From NCBI GenBank assembly GCA_026014685.1, contig JAOZHW010000005.1, forward strand, positions 186,001-250,000: a stretch of DNA of 64,000 bases, written 5' to 3'. Each line of letters starts with the position of its first letter. Position 1 is the stretch's first letter. Below the pieces are notes generated by a model that saw only the letters and a list, made by a program, of their open reading frames with translations, was not told the origin of the DNA and did no database searches. The stretch comes from Candidatus Bathyarchaeota archaeon (GTDB lineage Archaea > Thermoproteota > Bathyarchaeia > Bathyarchaeales > Bathycorpusculaceae). The position numbers and the translations under genes are program-made. This document shows positions 41,153-50,622 of this stretch, in pieces.

Positions 41153-41949
41153 TTTTCTCCCTCAACAAAACTTAAAATTACATTAACGTTGTTGCTGTGG
41201 GTGGCATGTTGATTTTCTATGACCACTGTTTTGCCTGAAACCTTAGCAAGTGCGGAAGCCACCGCGCTAACGACGGGGCAGCCTAATACATCTACGCAGT
41301 TAGGTCTGGTCTCTGAAGCGTAAAGGCTATTGAAGACAATTCCTGTGGCTTTAAATTGTGCTCCGTTGGAGGTTAATGTCATCTGCGCGTTTCTGGTTAA
41401 ATTCAAGGTTTCTGTGAGACACTTAGGAAACATGTCAACCAGTTCATTTAAGCTGATTTTACTTAAGTCTATATGCAGATTACTCTCCACTTGACTCATG
41501 ATTGCCGCGCCAGGTGACGAAATAAAGACACCGTTTGTTTTGGAGGAAAAGAATTTGCCTGACGCCAGATCATCAACAACCATTTTTTCGTTAAAGTTTT
41601 CAGAGATAAAAACTACGGGGTCTCTTAGCTTTTTTAGGTAGTCAGGCAGAAATACATCTTTTGGGTAAGCCGCAATGTAGTAGGCTTGTCCTTTGTTCTT
41701 AACGTCGGTCATGATTCTGTCAATCGTGGAGTAGTTGGACAATGCGGTGCTGTCTAGCAGGGCGCTGTCGACGTAATTTCCGTCTCTTGCAAGAGCTAAA
41801 ACAGCGCCCCAAAAGGTCAAACCTAACCCTATGAAAGCTAAAACCTGCAACTCAAAAATTAGAGCAAAAACAAGCAGAACCACTCCGATTCCTAAGAATA
41901 CTGCGGCAAATCCAATGGCGCTGCTTTTCTTATCACGTGTAGAATCCAA
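41149..41949 (-). CDS. Membrane-anchored protein of unknown function, 266 aa
   Basis: Two membrane helices near residues 10-50 form a hairpin, followed by a soluble domain of about 200 residues, probably cytoplasmic. It contains YYIAAYPKDVFLPDYLKKL and CPVVSAVASALAKVSGKTVVIENQ. I do not recognise a family. It sits directly downstream of the flippase gene and overlaps the 68-aa gene, so these two are candidate accessory factors for polysaccharide export. Confidence 0.65.
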   Translation of the reverse strand: MDSTRDKKSSAIGFAAVFLGIGVVLLVFALIFELQVLAFIGLGLTFWGAVLALARDGNYVDSALLDSTALSNYSTIDRIMTDVKNKGQAYYIAAYPKDVFLPDYLKKLRDPVVFISENFNEKMVVDDLASGKFFSSKTNGVFISSPGAAIMSQVESNLHIDLSKISLNELVDMFPKCLTETLNLTRNAQMTLTSNGAQFKATGIVFNSLYASETRPNCVDVLGCPVVSAVASALAKVSGKTVVIENQHATHSNNVNVILSFVEGEK

Positions 41950-41975
41950 ACTTAAAACCTCTATAACAAAAATAA

Positions 41976-43751
41976 TCAGGTTGCCCTGTGCAAGTTGTCT
42001 TCACTAACTTTAAGCGGTTTACGAATTGTCTTGTGCTCAGTGTGCCTGCACATTTTACTCATAAACATCAAAGGAAAATTGATGATTTTGGAAACAACTC
42101 CTAAACCAGAAAACATCGAGCGAAAATTTTCTATATCAACACGGTTTACTGCACCGATGATGGGAGCCGCGCTCAAATATACAAGCACAAAAACGCCGAA
42201 GCCCACAGCAAGCGTCATCCACCAAGGCAAGACAAGGAAATTGATTAGCATAAAGGCTGCGGCTGACGCGATTAGTGATGCGGCGAAGATTTTTGCAGAC
42301 GCCACGAAGTCAGCCTTGACCTTGTAGTTCCGCCAAGACCACACAAGTCCCCAAATCATTCCAGGCATGCTCGCTATGAGTGCGCCGATTAAGCCGCCGA
42401 TTACTGCATACACCGCTGAAGTTTGAGCGTTCGAGCCACCCAGCGAGTAAAAGTATGCTACAGAGAAGTATACGAGTGGCAAACCGAAGGCTAAAGTCAA
42501 AACGCTTTGCTTCATGATTTGTTTGGTTTGCCCAATCCCCGACTGGAAGGTTGCGAGGCTAACGTTGCCCACCAAAACGAACAAGTTAACGGCTACGCAT
42601 AACGCCAGAAACATCGGGGCATAGGGGAACTTGGGTTCGGCGTTGGCGACGAATAGCGATTGGAATAAGCCTTCTTTGGGGAAAAGGGTGTTTATCAGCG
42701 GGTTTGAGAGGGTGATTAGCATCAATGTTGCTGGAACCAGAAGTAGTGCGGTGTACTTGACTGAGGCGGCGTACACTGTTTTTACCAATTCAGGCTCCGT
42801 TTGTGGGTTCAGCTTCGAAAACACAGGGAACAGCGCGGTTGCGGTGGGGAAAGAAACGAAGGTTAAGAGTATGGCAAAGTTGGTGGCGGTGAAGTAGTTG
42901 CCCATTGTCCAGCCGAACGGTTGCCCCGCCGCTACGTCGCCTTGCCCTGCGTAAACGCTCATGGAGAGCGCGAAAACTTGCGGCATAACGCCGATGACCA
43001 CGGTTGAAAAGGTAAGCGGCAAACCAAACCGCAGCATCGGTTTGAGGGTGGCTTTAACATCGCATTTGCCCACTTTGCATTTGCGCAGGGGTCTAAATAG
43101 CACGTGGTAAACGATGGCTATGCTTATAGCGGCGCCTGCAACGATGGCAACCATGGCTGCGGTTACAGCACCTAACACACCGAAACCCAAAACGATGAGG
43201 AGCGGTCCAAGAGCTGTTTTCACGATTGCAGAGAAAACCTGCGTGAAGCTGTTTAGTTTCATGCGTTCAAACCCGACGAATATGCCGCTTGCCGCCGAAG
43301 TCAACGCGCCAGCGAAAACCGAAATCGACATTATTGAGATGTAGAGGGATAGTGCGGTTGCGTCTGCTGGACTTATCAACATGGCAAGAGGCGAAGCGAT
43401 CGCGAAGCAAATCAGCGCCAAAACAGCGCCGCTTATGACTTCAAAGACGATGCCTGAGACCATGACGTCGTGGATTTCTGCTTTGCGGTCTTGGGCTTTG
43501 AGGCGCGCGATTTCTTTGGTTAAAGCCGAGTTTACACCCCAGTCTCGGAAGAAGTTGATGATGGAAGAGGGGATCAATGCCATGCCGTACAAGCCCACGC
43601 CCTCCGCAGGTAGCAAAATTCCCAGAGCGATAGTGCCTACTGCCATGATTACGGTGGCGCCTACGACTCCAAGCATAAGGTGGAAGCTGCCTGTAGCGGA
43701 GGATTTCCCTATTTCCAGAGCCTTATCAATCATCGGAGTCATTACCGTCAA
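41976..43751 (-). CDS. Polysaccharide flippase (MOP superfamily, Wzx-like)
   Basis: The 591-residue protein has about 14 membrane helices. The N-terminal pattern GPxxG-like GAEGVGLYGMALIPSSIINFFRDWGVNSALTKEIA region is typical of lipid-linked oligosaccharide flippases of the PST/Wzx group. It would turn lipid-linked glycans across the membrane. The Lys/Arg-rich C-terminus (SKMCRHTEHKTIRK) is cytoplasmic. It follows the Gfo/Idh/MocA gene by one base and belongs to the long minus-strand glycan operon. Confidence 0.9.
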   Translation of the reverse strand: MTVMTPMIDKALEIGKSSATGSFHLMLGVVGATVIMAVGTIALGILLPAEGVGLYGMALIPSSIINFFRDWGVNSALTKEIARLKAQDRKAEIHDVMVSGIVFEVISGAVLALICFAIASPLAMLISPADATALSLYISIMSISVFAGALTSAASGIFVGFERMKLNSFTQVFSAIVKTALGPLLIVLGFGVLGAVTAAMVAIVAGAAISIAIVYHVLFRPLRKCKVGKCDVKATLKPMLRFGLPLTFSTVVIGVMPQVFALSMSVYAGQGDVAAGQPFGWTMGNYFTATNFAILLTFVSFPTATALFPVFSKLNPQTEPELVKTVYAASVKYTALLLVPATLMLITLSNPLINTLFPKEGLFQSLFVANAEPKFPYAPMFLALCVAVNLFVLVGNVSLATFQSGIGQTKQIMKQSVLTLAFGLPLVYFSVAYFYSLGGSNAQTSAVYAVIGGLIGALIASMPGMIWGLVWSWRNYKVKADFVASAKIFAASLIASAAAFMLINFLVLPWWMTLAVGFGVFVLVYLSAAPIIGAVNRVDIENFRSMFSGLGVVSKIINFPLMFMSKMCRHTEHKTIRKPLKVSEDNLHRAT

Positions 43752-43752
43752 G

Positions 43753-44733
43753 TTATAGGCTTATTCGGTTTTGATAAGCCGCGTAAATAGCCTCTAAATC
43801 TCTTAACCCATCCAACCCAGAGGGCGAAGGTGCAGTGTCGTTTTGTATGCAGTTAACGAAGTAAGCTAACTCGTCAAGATGAGGCTGATTAAAGGTGGTT
43901 ATGCCTCTTCTGAGCATCTGGTAGGCGGCTGAAACGCTGGCGGGCGGTATATGCTCAACGGATGCGTTGCGTACGGTTCCATGCAAATCCAGCCGCAGCA
44001 GGTAATCCTGCGAATACCAACCCACATTCACCGCCGCCACTGTTCCCGAAGTGAACCTTGCCAAACACATGGCTGAATCCTCAAAATCCATCCCGTAACG
44101 GTGCCCAAACTGGCCTCTAATGTCTACGACTTCGCCTAGGAGCATGCGCATGAGGTTGATTATGTGGCAGCCTAAATCGATGAAGGCGCCTCCGCCCGTC
44201 TGTTTAGGGTTGAACCACCAGTCTGGCACGGGCGCGGGGGAGTGGCCGTCGGCGCGGTGCACAAACGGGCCAGCGCAAACGTAGGTTGCATGGGCGTTTT
44301 CTACGTCGCCGAGTACCCCGTTTTCTATGTCTTGTTTTAGTTTGAGGAAGTGCTTGTTGAAGCGCATAGGGTACCCAAGCATCAACTTCACCGAGTTTTG
44401 TTCTGCAGCGGCGATTACTTCTTTTGCTTCTTCGACGGTGGCGGAGATGGGTTTTTCGAGGAAAACATGCTTTTTTGCCTCTGCAACGTCTCTGGCGCAT
44501 TTCAGGTGTAGATGTGTCGGTAAAGCGATTATTACTGCGTCAAGCTCTGGTGTTTTTAGCATTTCTGTGTAGTCGTTGTAGGTGTTTTTGACTCCGAGGG
44601 CTTTGGCTGCTTGCAGAGCAGATTTCGACGTGTCAGCCACACAATAAACCTCAGCGTTTCCAAGGCGAAGGGCATGTTTGAGGTGTAGCTGCCCGATGCC
44701 GCCTACACCGATTATACCCAGCTTAATTTTCAT
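43753..44733 (-). CDS. Gfo/Idh/MocA family sugar oxidoreductase
   Basis: From ATG 44733 the protein has an N-terminal Rossmann fold (IGVGGIGQLHLKHALRLG), the EKPIS motif with the catalytic Lys, and the C-terminal substrate domain with GGGAFIDLGCHIINLMRML. It oxidises or reduces a nucleotide sugar with NAD(P). The ATG at 44733 is preferred to 44778 since GGAG lies upstream and family members begin with KIKLGIIG. It lies in the glycan operon between the DUF362 and flippase genes. Confidence 0.92.
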   Translation of the reverse strand: MKIKLGIIGVGGIGQLHLKHALRLGNAEVYCVADTSKSALQAAKALGVKNTYNDYTEMLKTPELDAVIIALPTHLHLKCARDVAEAKKHVFLEKPISATVEEAKEVIAAAEQNSVKLMLGYPMRFNKHFLKLKQDIENGVLGDVENAHATYVCAGPFVHRADGHSPAPVPDWWFNPKQTGGGAFIDLGCHIINLMRMLLGEVVDIRGQFGHRYGMDFEDSAMCLARFTSGTVAAVNVGWYSQDYLLRLDLHGTVRNASVEHIPPASVSAAYQMLRRGITTFNQPHLDELAYFVNCIQNDTAPSPSGLDGLRDLEAIYAAYQNRISL

Positions 44734-44740
44734 CGGCAAT

Positions 44741-45643
44741 CTACTCCAGTCCCATCCTTGCACCGAGCCCAACTGCAACCAAAGTCCGCTTCACCCGCCT
44801 CTTTGTTTGCATCCTAAAAGTTGGCTTAGGATACAGCGACCTAAACGCTTCAAGCGGTTCGCCCACAGCCACGTACGCCCGTTTGCCGACGCCTTCCTTC
44901 TCCGCCAGTTTGAGGTAGGGGATTTTGTTGGGGTTTAGCCCCGCGATTTTTGCCGCCGCCGAGTCAAGGGCAACGGGGTCTTGGCTCGCCATAACTAATC
45001 CCATTTTTCGGGGTTGAACGCCTGCGGCGATGTTGTTGTCGATTAAGTGGAGGTTAAAAGGCATAGCTTTGTTTAGTGCCACGATTGCTTCCCCGAGGTA
45101 GGGGTGGTACTTGAATTTCTTCTGAATGGGGTTGCAGCCAAAAATGTTTTTCATCGCACAAGTCAACTTTACGGGGTCAATGGTGTATTTGATGTGGGCT
45201 ACGTTGATTTTCAGGTCTGCTTGGCTGATGATTTTGGGCACTGAAAAAGTGTAAACGTTCCCGTCGAGCCCTACGTCTACGCTTGTGCTTTCTTGTTCAG
45301 TGAGGTTGATGAGTTGGACGTTTTTTTCTTTGGCGAGCTTCTCGTAACCCAGCATGCGAAACGCGTATTTGCATCGCATAGCCGAAGCATCTGACTCTAC
45401 GACTGCAATTTCCACTTCGGGGGAGGTTTGCACGCGGATTAAGTCGATGAGTTCTGAAACGAACTGCGGCGAGGTCGTCTGCCCTGTAGTGTGGTCCCAG
45501 TAGTAGCACAGGTTGGGTTTGATGACTACTTTGCGAGCGGTTGGGTTGAATCTGTAGTCGACTCGTTGGATGGCCTTAGTAATGGCTTCTCTAAATGGGT
45601 ATGAAGAGGCTGAGGGGATTTTCACAAGACTTACAAGACTCAC
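44741..45643 (-). CDS. DUF362 domain protein without ferredoxin insert
   Basis: The 300-residue protein has KVVIKPNLCYYWDHTTGQTTSPQF region, CYS-poor core and KINVAHIKYTIDPVKLTCAMKNIFGCNP, plus DPVALDSAAAKIAGL, all DUF362 landmarks. Unlike the copy at 17.6 kb, there are no [4Fe-4S] motifs. Its role in a glycan cluster is unknown. A tail rich in Arg/Lys (RMQTKRRVKRTLVAV) is unusual. Confidence 0.85.
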   Translation of the reverse strand: MSLVSLVKIPSASSYPFREAITKAIQRVDYRFNPTARKVVIKPNLCYYWDHTTGQTTSPQFVSELIDLIRVQTSPEVEIAVVESDASAMRCKYAFRMLGYEKLAKEKNVQLINLTEQESTSVDVGLDGNVYTFSVPKIISQADLKINVAHIKYTIDPVKLTCAMKNIFGCNPIQKKFKYHPYLGEAIVALNKAMPFNLHLIDNNIAAGVQPRKMGLVMASQDPVALDSAAAKIAGLNPNKIPYLKLAEKEGVGKRAYVAVGEPLEAFRSLYPKPTFRMQTKRRVKRTLVAVGLGARMGLE

Positions 45644-45664
45644 AAAGTTAGCCTCCTATCGTAG

Positions 45665-46741
45665 CTATACTGTTATAGCGCGCTCGTAGCGCCGAACCGC
45701 TGAAGCGAAACATTCATCGCTCAACTTGGAAGGGATTAGGTAAAGAGCTAAGGGGAGGTTTAGGCGCTCAAACCGCGCCTTCAAGGCCTCAGGGGAGATT
45801 TGTGTTGCCCTCCAATGGGTTTGCCTGTTCCGCCAAAGGTACTTCAAGTTGCCAAGCCCCCACAGTAACCCACGAAGGTTGGCGTAAACGACGGGCAAAT
45901 TCCGTTTTTTCAGCGCTAACAACGAATTGATTGCGGTGTTGGTAAAGTTCACAAAAGCCGCCCCCACCAACTCTCTCAACTTGAAATAAACGTCAAACAT
46001 TAGACAGATTTTTGCCTTCAAAAGGTTAAAGGTCGTCCGCTCCAACGTCCACACGCTCGTCGCCCCCATCATGTGCCTGATCTGAGAGTTTTCTACTGTG
46101 ACGATGCGTTTGTTTGCTAGCCAAACCTTAAACGACAGCAGCGTGTCGTCGTAGAAGAAGGGAATTTTGGCGTCAAACAACCCCACTTCATTGATGAGTG
46201 CACGTCGTGTAATCATGCTTGTACCAGAAGCCACCGAAACCTCAAAGGTCGACTGGAAAACTATTTTTTGGTCTCTGTTTTCGCCCACTGCCTGCTTACG
46301 AACCAGATAATTGCTAAAAAGCCAACCTGCACACTGAATTTTTTCGCCGTTTATCATCAGGATTTTGCTCTGCGCCAAACCAATCGACGGGTCATCTTCC
46401 ATCGCCTCAATCAAGTTGACAAGCCAATCCCGCTCGACCACGGTGTCGTTGTTCAAGAAAACCACGTATTCGCCTTGAGAGTGCTCGAAACCGATGTTGT
46501 TGCCGCCACTGAAGCCGAGGTTGACGGAGTTTTGTACGGTTTTTAGGCGGGAGTTGCCCCCGAAGCGTTGCTGGACTGTTTTGAAGCTGTCGTCGGTTGA
46601 GGCGTTGTCGACGAGTATGACTTCAAAGTTTTCGTATTCGTTTGCCAAAACGGATTCTATGCAGTTGGCTAAGTAGTCTTTGCCGTTATAGTTCAACACG
46701 ATCACTGAGGCAAGCGGAGCAGAAAAACCAACCAACTCCAT
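45665..46741 (-). CDS. Glycosyltransferase family 2 (rhamnosyltransferase-like)
   Basis: The GT-A fold has VIVLNYNGKDYLANCIES, NASTDDSF, NLGFSGGNNIGFEHSQG and the metal site LNNDTVVERDWL, typical of WbbL-like rhamnosyl or other deoxyhexosyl transferases. About 358 residues. It has no clear membrane helix. The acceptor is unknown. Confidence 0.92.
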   Translation of the reverse strand: MELVGFSAPLASVIVLNYNGKDYLANCIESVLANEYENFEVILVDNASTDDSFKTVQQRFGGNSRLKTVQNSVNLGFSGGNNIGFEHSQGEYVVFLNNDTVVERDWLVNLIEAMEDDPSIGLAQSKILMINGEKIQCAGWLFSNYLVRKQAVGENRDQKIVFQSTFEVSVASGTSMITRRALINEVGLFDAKIPFFYDDTLLSFKVWLANKRIVTVENSQIRHMMGATSVWTLERTTFNLLKAKICLMFDVYFKLRELVGAAFVNFTNTAINSLLALKKRNLPVVYANLRGLLWGLGNLKYLWRNRQTHWRATQISPEALKARFERLNLPLALYLIPSKLSDECFASAVRRYERAITV

Positions 46742-46742
46742 G

Positions 46743-47789
46743 CTATGCTTTTTGGAATCTCGCCAAATCAGTCAGCGGCGAATATTCACATCCCAGCAGT
46801 TTGTAGAGCATCCACTTAGCGCCAATAATGTTGCCCAGCAGTATGCCTTCGAGTTTGCGAAGGTTATATGGTACATTAGAGGGCAGATACTTCAAGCTGT
46901 GCACCAGGCGGAGTAGGTCAGATTCCAATTTGCTAATTACAGAAAGCTGCGGTTCGTCGTGGTATAGACGGTAGAACAGTAACTCCGCTTCCACTGACCA
47001 TAAAAGGTCTGTTCGAGGCATCTGGTAGTCTCGGCTGGATGTTCTGCCATGAACGATGTGGTAGACTTTCACGTTTGGGCTGTAAATCATGCGGTACTCT
47101 CGCCGCCAAAGCTGCCACCCCAGCACCATCTCCCAAGCACAACCCAAAAGCCAATCCCCATTCAAATGCACACCACGCAGGACATCGCCCCAAACCGCCA
47201 TCGACGGCCCCCGAAGCAACGCCTTTGCCGCGCCCCGATTTCGCCAGTAAGCGTTGTTGCCTCTTTCATAGATGAAACCTGAGTCTGCGATACAGTTCTT
47301 GTAGTCTTCAAGCCCCCGAAGAGGACGACCAAACAGGGCAAAATCGAGGTGTGTATAAACGGTTGGGGCTTCGTTTTCTTTTAGGATTTGGAAGCCGTCT
47401 CCGTTTAGCAGAACGGGGTATGAATCGCCAGTTACGCCTGTGACTTGCTGTGTCTGGAAGATTTTCACGGTTTGCATTAACCAGTCGTCGGCGGGGATTG
47501 CGTCGTCGTCAAGCAGGGCAACTATGTCGCCTGCTGTGTGTTTTATGCCCAAAAAGTAGGCGTCAACTATGTGTCCATGGGTCTGTTTTATCTGGGTTAA
47601 GTTGAGTTCTTTTTTGGCTTTTTCAAGGAGTTCTTCGGTGCCGTCTCCTGAAGGCTTAACAACGAAAACCACGTCAAAGTTTCGGTAAGTCTGGCGACGC
47701 AGCCCTGAAAGCAGGTGTGGCAGAATTGTGGCTCTTTTGTAGGTGGGAATAACCACCGAAACCGTCGGCTCGCCACGTTTTGTCGCCAA
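46743..47789 (-). CDS. Glycosyltransferase family 2
   Basis: The 348-residue protein begins VSVVIPTYKRATILPHLLSGL and has DIVALLDDDAIPADDWL as metal site. It lies one base before the upstream neighbour's end, so genes are tightly coupled. C-terminal helical region is unassigned. Confidence 0.92.
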   Translation of the reverse strand: MATKRGEPTVSVVIPTYKRATILPHLLSGLRRQTYRNFDVVFVVKPSGDGTEELLEKAKKELNLTQIKQTHGHIVDAYFLGIKHTAGDIVALLDDDAIPADDWLMQTVKIFQTQQVTGVTGDSYPVLLNGDGFQILKENEAPTVYTHLDFALFGRPLRGLEDYKNCIADSGFIYERGNNAYWRNRGAAKALLRGPSMAVWGDVLRGVHLNGDWLLGCAWEMVLGWQLWRREYRMIYSPNVKVYHIVHGRTSSRDYQMPRTDLLWSVEAELLFYRLYHDEPQLSVISKLESDLLRLVHSLKYLPSNVPYNLRKLEGILLGNIIGAKWMLYKLLGCEYSPLTDLARFQKA

Positions 47790-48506
47790 TTAGCTCCCCA
47801 CTTTTCGGTTCTTGATGAAACCCTCTTCACCGTTTAGCCACTTAACTAAGTCGAGGTATTTTTCGTATCGACGGTTACGCGTCGAATCATAAACATGCAC
47901 TTCACAAGCATAATCCTCCACAAACACAGTGCAACTCGACTTTGGGCAGGGTTTTGATGAGAAAAAAATTTTGCGCTCAAAAGGCAGCCGCTCAAACCTC
48001 TCCAAAAGGTCGTCGTGGTATTCTTCGCCGTCAGAGAACATCACAAACAGGTTGCCTCTGTTTACGCGTTTTAGTCGGTTTGTCCATTTTTCTTGTGCTT
48101 GCTGCTCGGTGCGGTAGTGCATGAAGTGAATTTCTACGTCGCTGCCTAAGACGCCGATGGGGTATCTGCGTTTTGTTGCTTCATAGTGTTTGTGTGCCAT
48201 CGGATGATGTGTTTCTGTTTTGAACGTTAGGGGTTGGTTTAGGTACCAGTCGAGCTTCTCTAAAAAGCGCAGGTAATCGTCAGGAAAAATGTAAGTCCAA
48301 ACGGTTGGAGTGCGATATTGCAAGCCGAACTTGTGGTATATGCCGCCTGCGAAGCAGTTGTTGCCGATGATGGAAAAGTCGCGGTTCCTAAGCTTAGACC
48401 TCGGAATCCAAGAGAAGTATCGGTCGATTAGGTTCCATTTTAGTGGAGATTCGATTTTGTCGGCGTAGAATGCCTTTATGTAAGCTTTGACGCCCACAGA
48501 ATTCAC
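47790..48506 (-). CDS. DUF1919 family protein, glycan cluster
   Basis: The 238-residue protein has FSIIGNNCFAGGIYHKFGLQYRTPTVWTYI-type landmarks, including FPDDYLRFLEKLDWYL, YPIGVLGSDVEIHFMHY and the pattern RLKRVNRGNLFVMFSDGEEY. I recognise DUF1919, found in exopolysaccharide gene clusters; activity is not established. It overlaps the upstream membrane protein gene by four bases. Confidence 0.8.
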   Translation of the reverse strand: MNSVGVKAYIKAFYADKIESPLKWNLIDRYFSWIPRSKLRNRDFSIIGNNCFAGGIYHKFGLQYRTPTVWTYIFPDDYLRFLEKLDWYLNQPLTFKTETHHPMAHKHYEATKRRYPIGVLGSDVEIHFMHYRTEQQAQEKWTNRLKRVNRGNLFVMFSDGEEYHDDLLERFERLPFERKIFFSSKPCPKSSCTVFVEDYACEVHVYDSTRNRRYEKYLDLVKWLNGEEGFIKNRKVGS

Positions 48507-50608
48507 CGAATCGGAACTTGGTAGACGCTCGTTCCGCCATTTGAGTAGATTACATCGGTTTGGTTGACGTGTCTGGGCATGGTGCCGTTTGATGATTGCA
48601 ACTCGTAGTTTATGCTGATGTAACTTAGAAACACAAATTCTCCTGACCGAAGGTACGTGTCTGGCAAGAGTTCACGCATGTAGCCTCGGTAGATTGGTCC
48701 GTAAGCTGTTAGCGAAGTGTAAAACGCGTTGTCAGCGGAAAGGTTGAATTTGTATGGAACGTTAAGTGCGGTCCACTGGGCGCCGTAGACGCTATAGGAA
48801 TCAATCAATCCATACAAACCATACAGTTGGGTGGGGCGCATTCGGTAGCCGCTAAGGGGAATTGACCAGCTTTCTGTTCCAGCAACTTCATAAACCCAGT
48901 TGGTTTGGAAAAGGAAATACGGAACCAACACGCCGATGGCAAGCACTACAAACGCTGTTTCTCTTTTGTGCTTTGACAGATAATCCGCTGTTAACCATAT
49001 GCCGACGACGCAGAATGGTGCTAGAATCATCAGCAGAATGTGGTAGAAGCGGGTCATTGAAAGGGTATTAGCTAAACCGGGAATCAGTGTGAGAAACACT
49101 AGAAAAATTGCGGTTATTATGCTAAAGACGATGTAGTCACGTCCGAATCGGAACGGCAGCTTTTTGGTGAATAAAACAATTACGCCTATTACGATGAAGA
49201 TTTCGGTTAGGTAAGCAAAACCTCGACTGACTGTGTTAAGCATGGAAGGTGATTCAGCGAGTCCTAAGCCAGTGAGTACCGCTTGACCACGCGAGGCAGG
49301 ATTAAAAAAGTCACCTAACTGACCAGCTATGTAACCTGTAAACGACATAAAACTCTCAAACACCACCGCGCCTGAAGTGTAGATGTACCACAGAAACATC
49401 GAAACAAAAAAGAATAGAATCATGCTGAGCTGCAAATTGAAGCTGGGACGTTTGAGGTAGAATTTTGAGGCAGCCCACGCAGCAAATATGAGAAAAAGAA
49501 AAATCTCTGCTAGCGCGTAGTGGCTGAAAATTAAGCCGAAACTGAGCAACGCGAACGTGATGAATTTGGTTTCTCTGCCGATTTTTTTACTTAAAATCGT
49601 CAACAATAACAGAACAAAGAACAGTTCACCGATCATCTGGCGGTTTAAGGCCAGCATTTCTGTGAAGAAGGTTGACTGAGCCATGAAAAAGAAGGCGGCG
49701 ATGAAGCCCAGTTTTAAGCCGATGTAGGGTTGCCACAGCAAGAATAATGCCACGGGCACTACGGCGAATATCAGGGGGTAGATGATTTTGAAAACCCATG
49801 TTGGCTCTAACCCCAGCATGTTTGAGTAAACCGTGGGCAGAATTGTGATGCTGAGCATGGCGTTGTATCTGCCGTATGCTTGGTCGGAGGGCACCATGAA
49901 AACGGGTTCCCAACGCGAGTTGACTTGGGCGTCTTGGAACACGTAGAGCTCAACGGGTACATCGCCACCGTAGGGAATGATATAGCTGGAAACGAGCGAT
50001 ACATGCAGCAACAGCGCAAGTCCAATCATCAAGATGACAAGAGCGTAGGTTTTGGCCGGTTTCTCCCCTCTAGCAACGGCGAAAACGAACAAACCCGCCA
50101 CCGCCAAAATCATCAGCATCAAAATCAAGTTGTTGCCTGTTGAGTTAACAAAAAACGCGCCCATAACGCTAAGTATTGGAAGCAGCACCAAGAGCAAAGT
50201 CGAGGGGTTCAGCGAGGGGCGCTGGTTTGGGGGTGGCTGTTGGGGTTTGCCTTGTCGTAGATAAGCAACAGCTGCGCCGACGAGAACAACTGTGTTTATA
50301 AAAAGGGAAAGCGGTAACGTCGCAAGCGGGAAGTTTAAACCGACAAGGTACCCGAATTGGTTGATGATCAACCCCGCAATCATTAAGAAGGCGACGCTGA
50401 ACCCAACCGCGTACACAGCCGATTCAAGCTGACCTAACTTGTCCAGTTTAAGGAGTTTTACAAGAACTAAACCTGGAATAACTGTCAGGTAAGCGGTGCC
50501 GATTACGATTCTGGCTAAGGGCAAATCGAGGAACAGTGAAAGGTACATTACGACTTGGAGAATCACCACTATAGCCAAGAAATGACTGGAAAAATACTGC
50601 TGGCTCAT
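48503..50608 (-). CDS. DUF2206-like multispanning membrane protein
   Basis: The 701-residue protein has some 15 membrane helices and a C-terminal extracytoplasmic region with sequons (NLSA, NGTM, NQTD). The stretch GRYNAMLSITILPTVYSNM, then EPTWVFKIIYPLIFA, is characteristic of archaeal DUF2206 proteins, which resemble membrane glycosyltransferases or polymerases. In a glycan operon it might polymerise or ligate glycans (inference). Confidence 0.82.
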   Translation of the reverse strand: MSQQYFSSHFLAIVVILQVVMYLSLFLDLPLARIVIGTAYLTVIPGLVLVKLLKLDKLGQLESAVYAVGFSVAFLMIAGLIINQFGYLVGLNFPLATLPLSLFINTVVLVGAAVAYLRQGKPQQPPPNQRPSLNPSTLLLVLLPILSVMGAFFVNSTGNNLILMLMILAVAGLFVFAVARGEKPAKTYALVILMIGLALLLHVSLVSSYIIPYGGDVPVELYVFQDAQVNSRWEPVFMVPSDQAYGRYNAMLSITILPTVYSNMLGLEPTWVFKIIYPLIFAVVPVALFLLWQPYIGLKLGFIAAFFFMAQSTFFTEMLALNRQMIGELFFVLLLLTILSKKIGRETKFITFALLSFGLIFSHYALAEIFLFLIFAAWAASKFYLKRPSFNLQLSMILFFFVSMFLWYIYTSGAVVFESFMSFTGYIAGQLGDFFNPASRGQAVLTGLGLAESPSMLNTVSRGFAYLTEIFIVIGVIVLFTKKLPFRFGRDYIVFSIITAIFLVFLTLIPGLANTLSMTRFYHILLMILAPFCVVGIWLTADYLSKHKRETAFVVLAIGVLVPYFLFQTNWVYEVAGTESWSIPLSGYRMRPTQLYGLYGLIDSYSVYGAQWTALNVPYKFNLSADNAFYTSLTAYGPIYRGYMRELLPDTYLRSGEFVFLSYISINYELQSSNGTMPRHVNQTDVIYSNGGTSVYQVPIR

Positions 50609-50622
50609 TTTTATCCGCTGAG

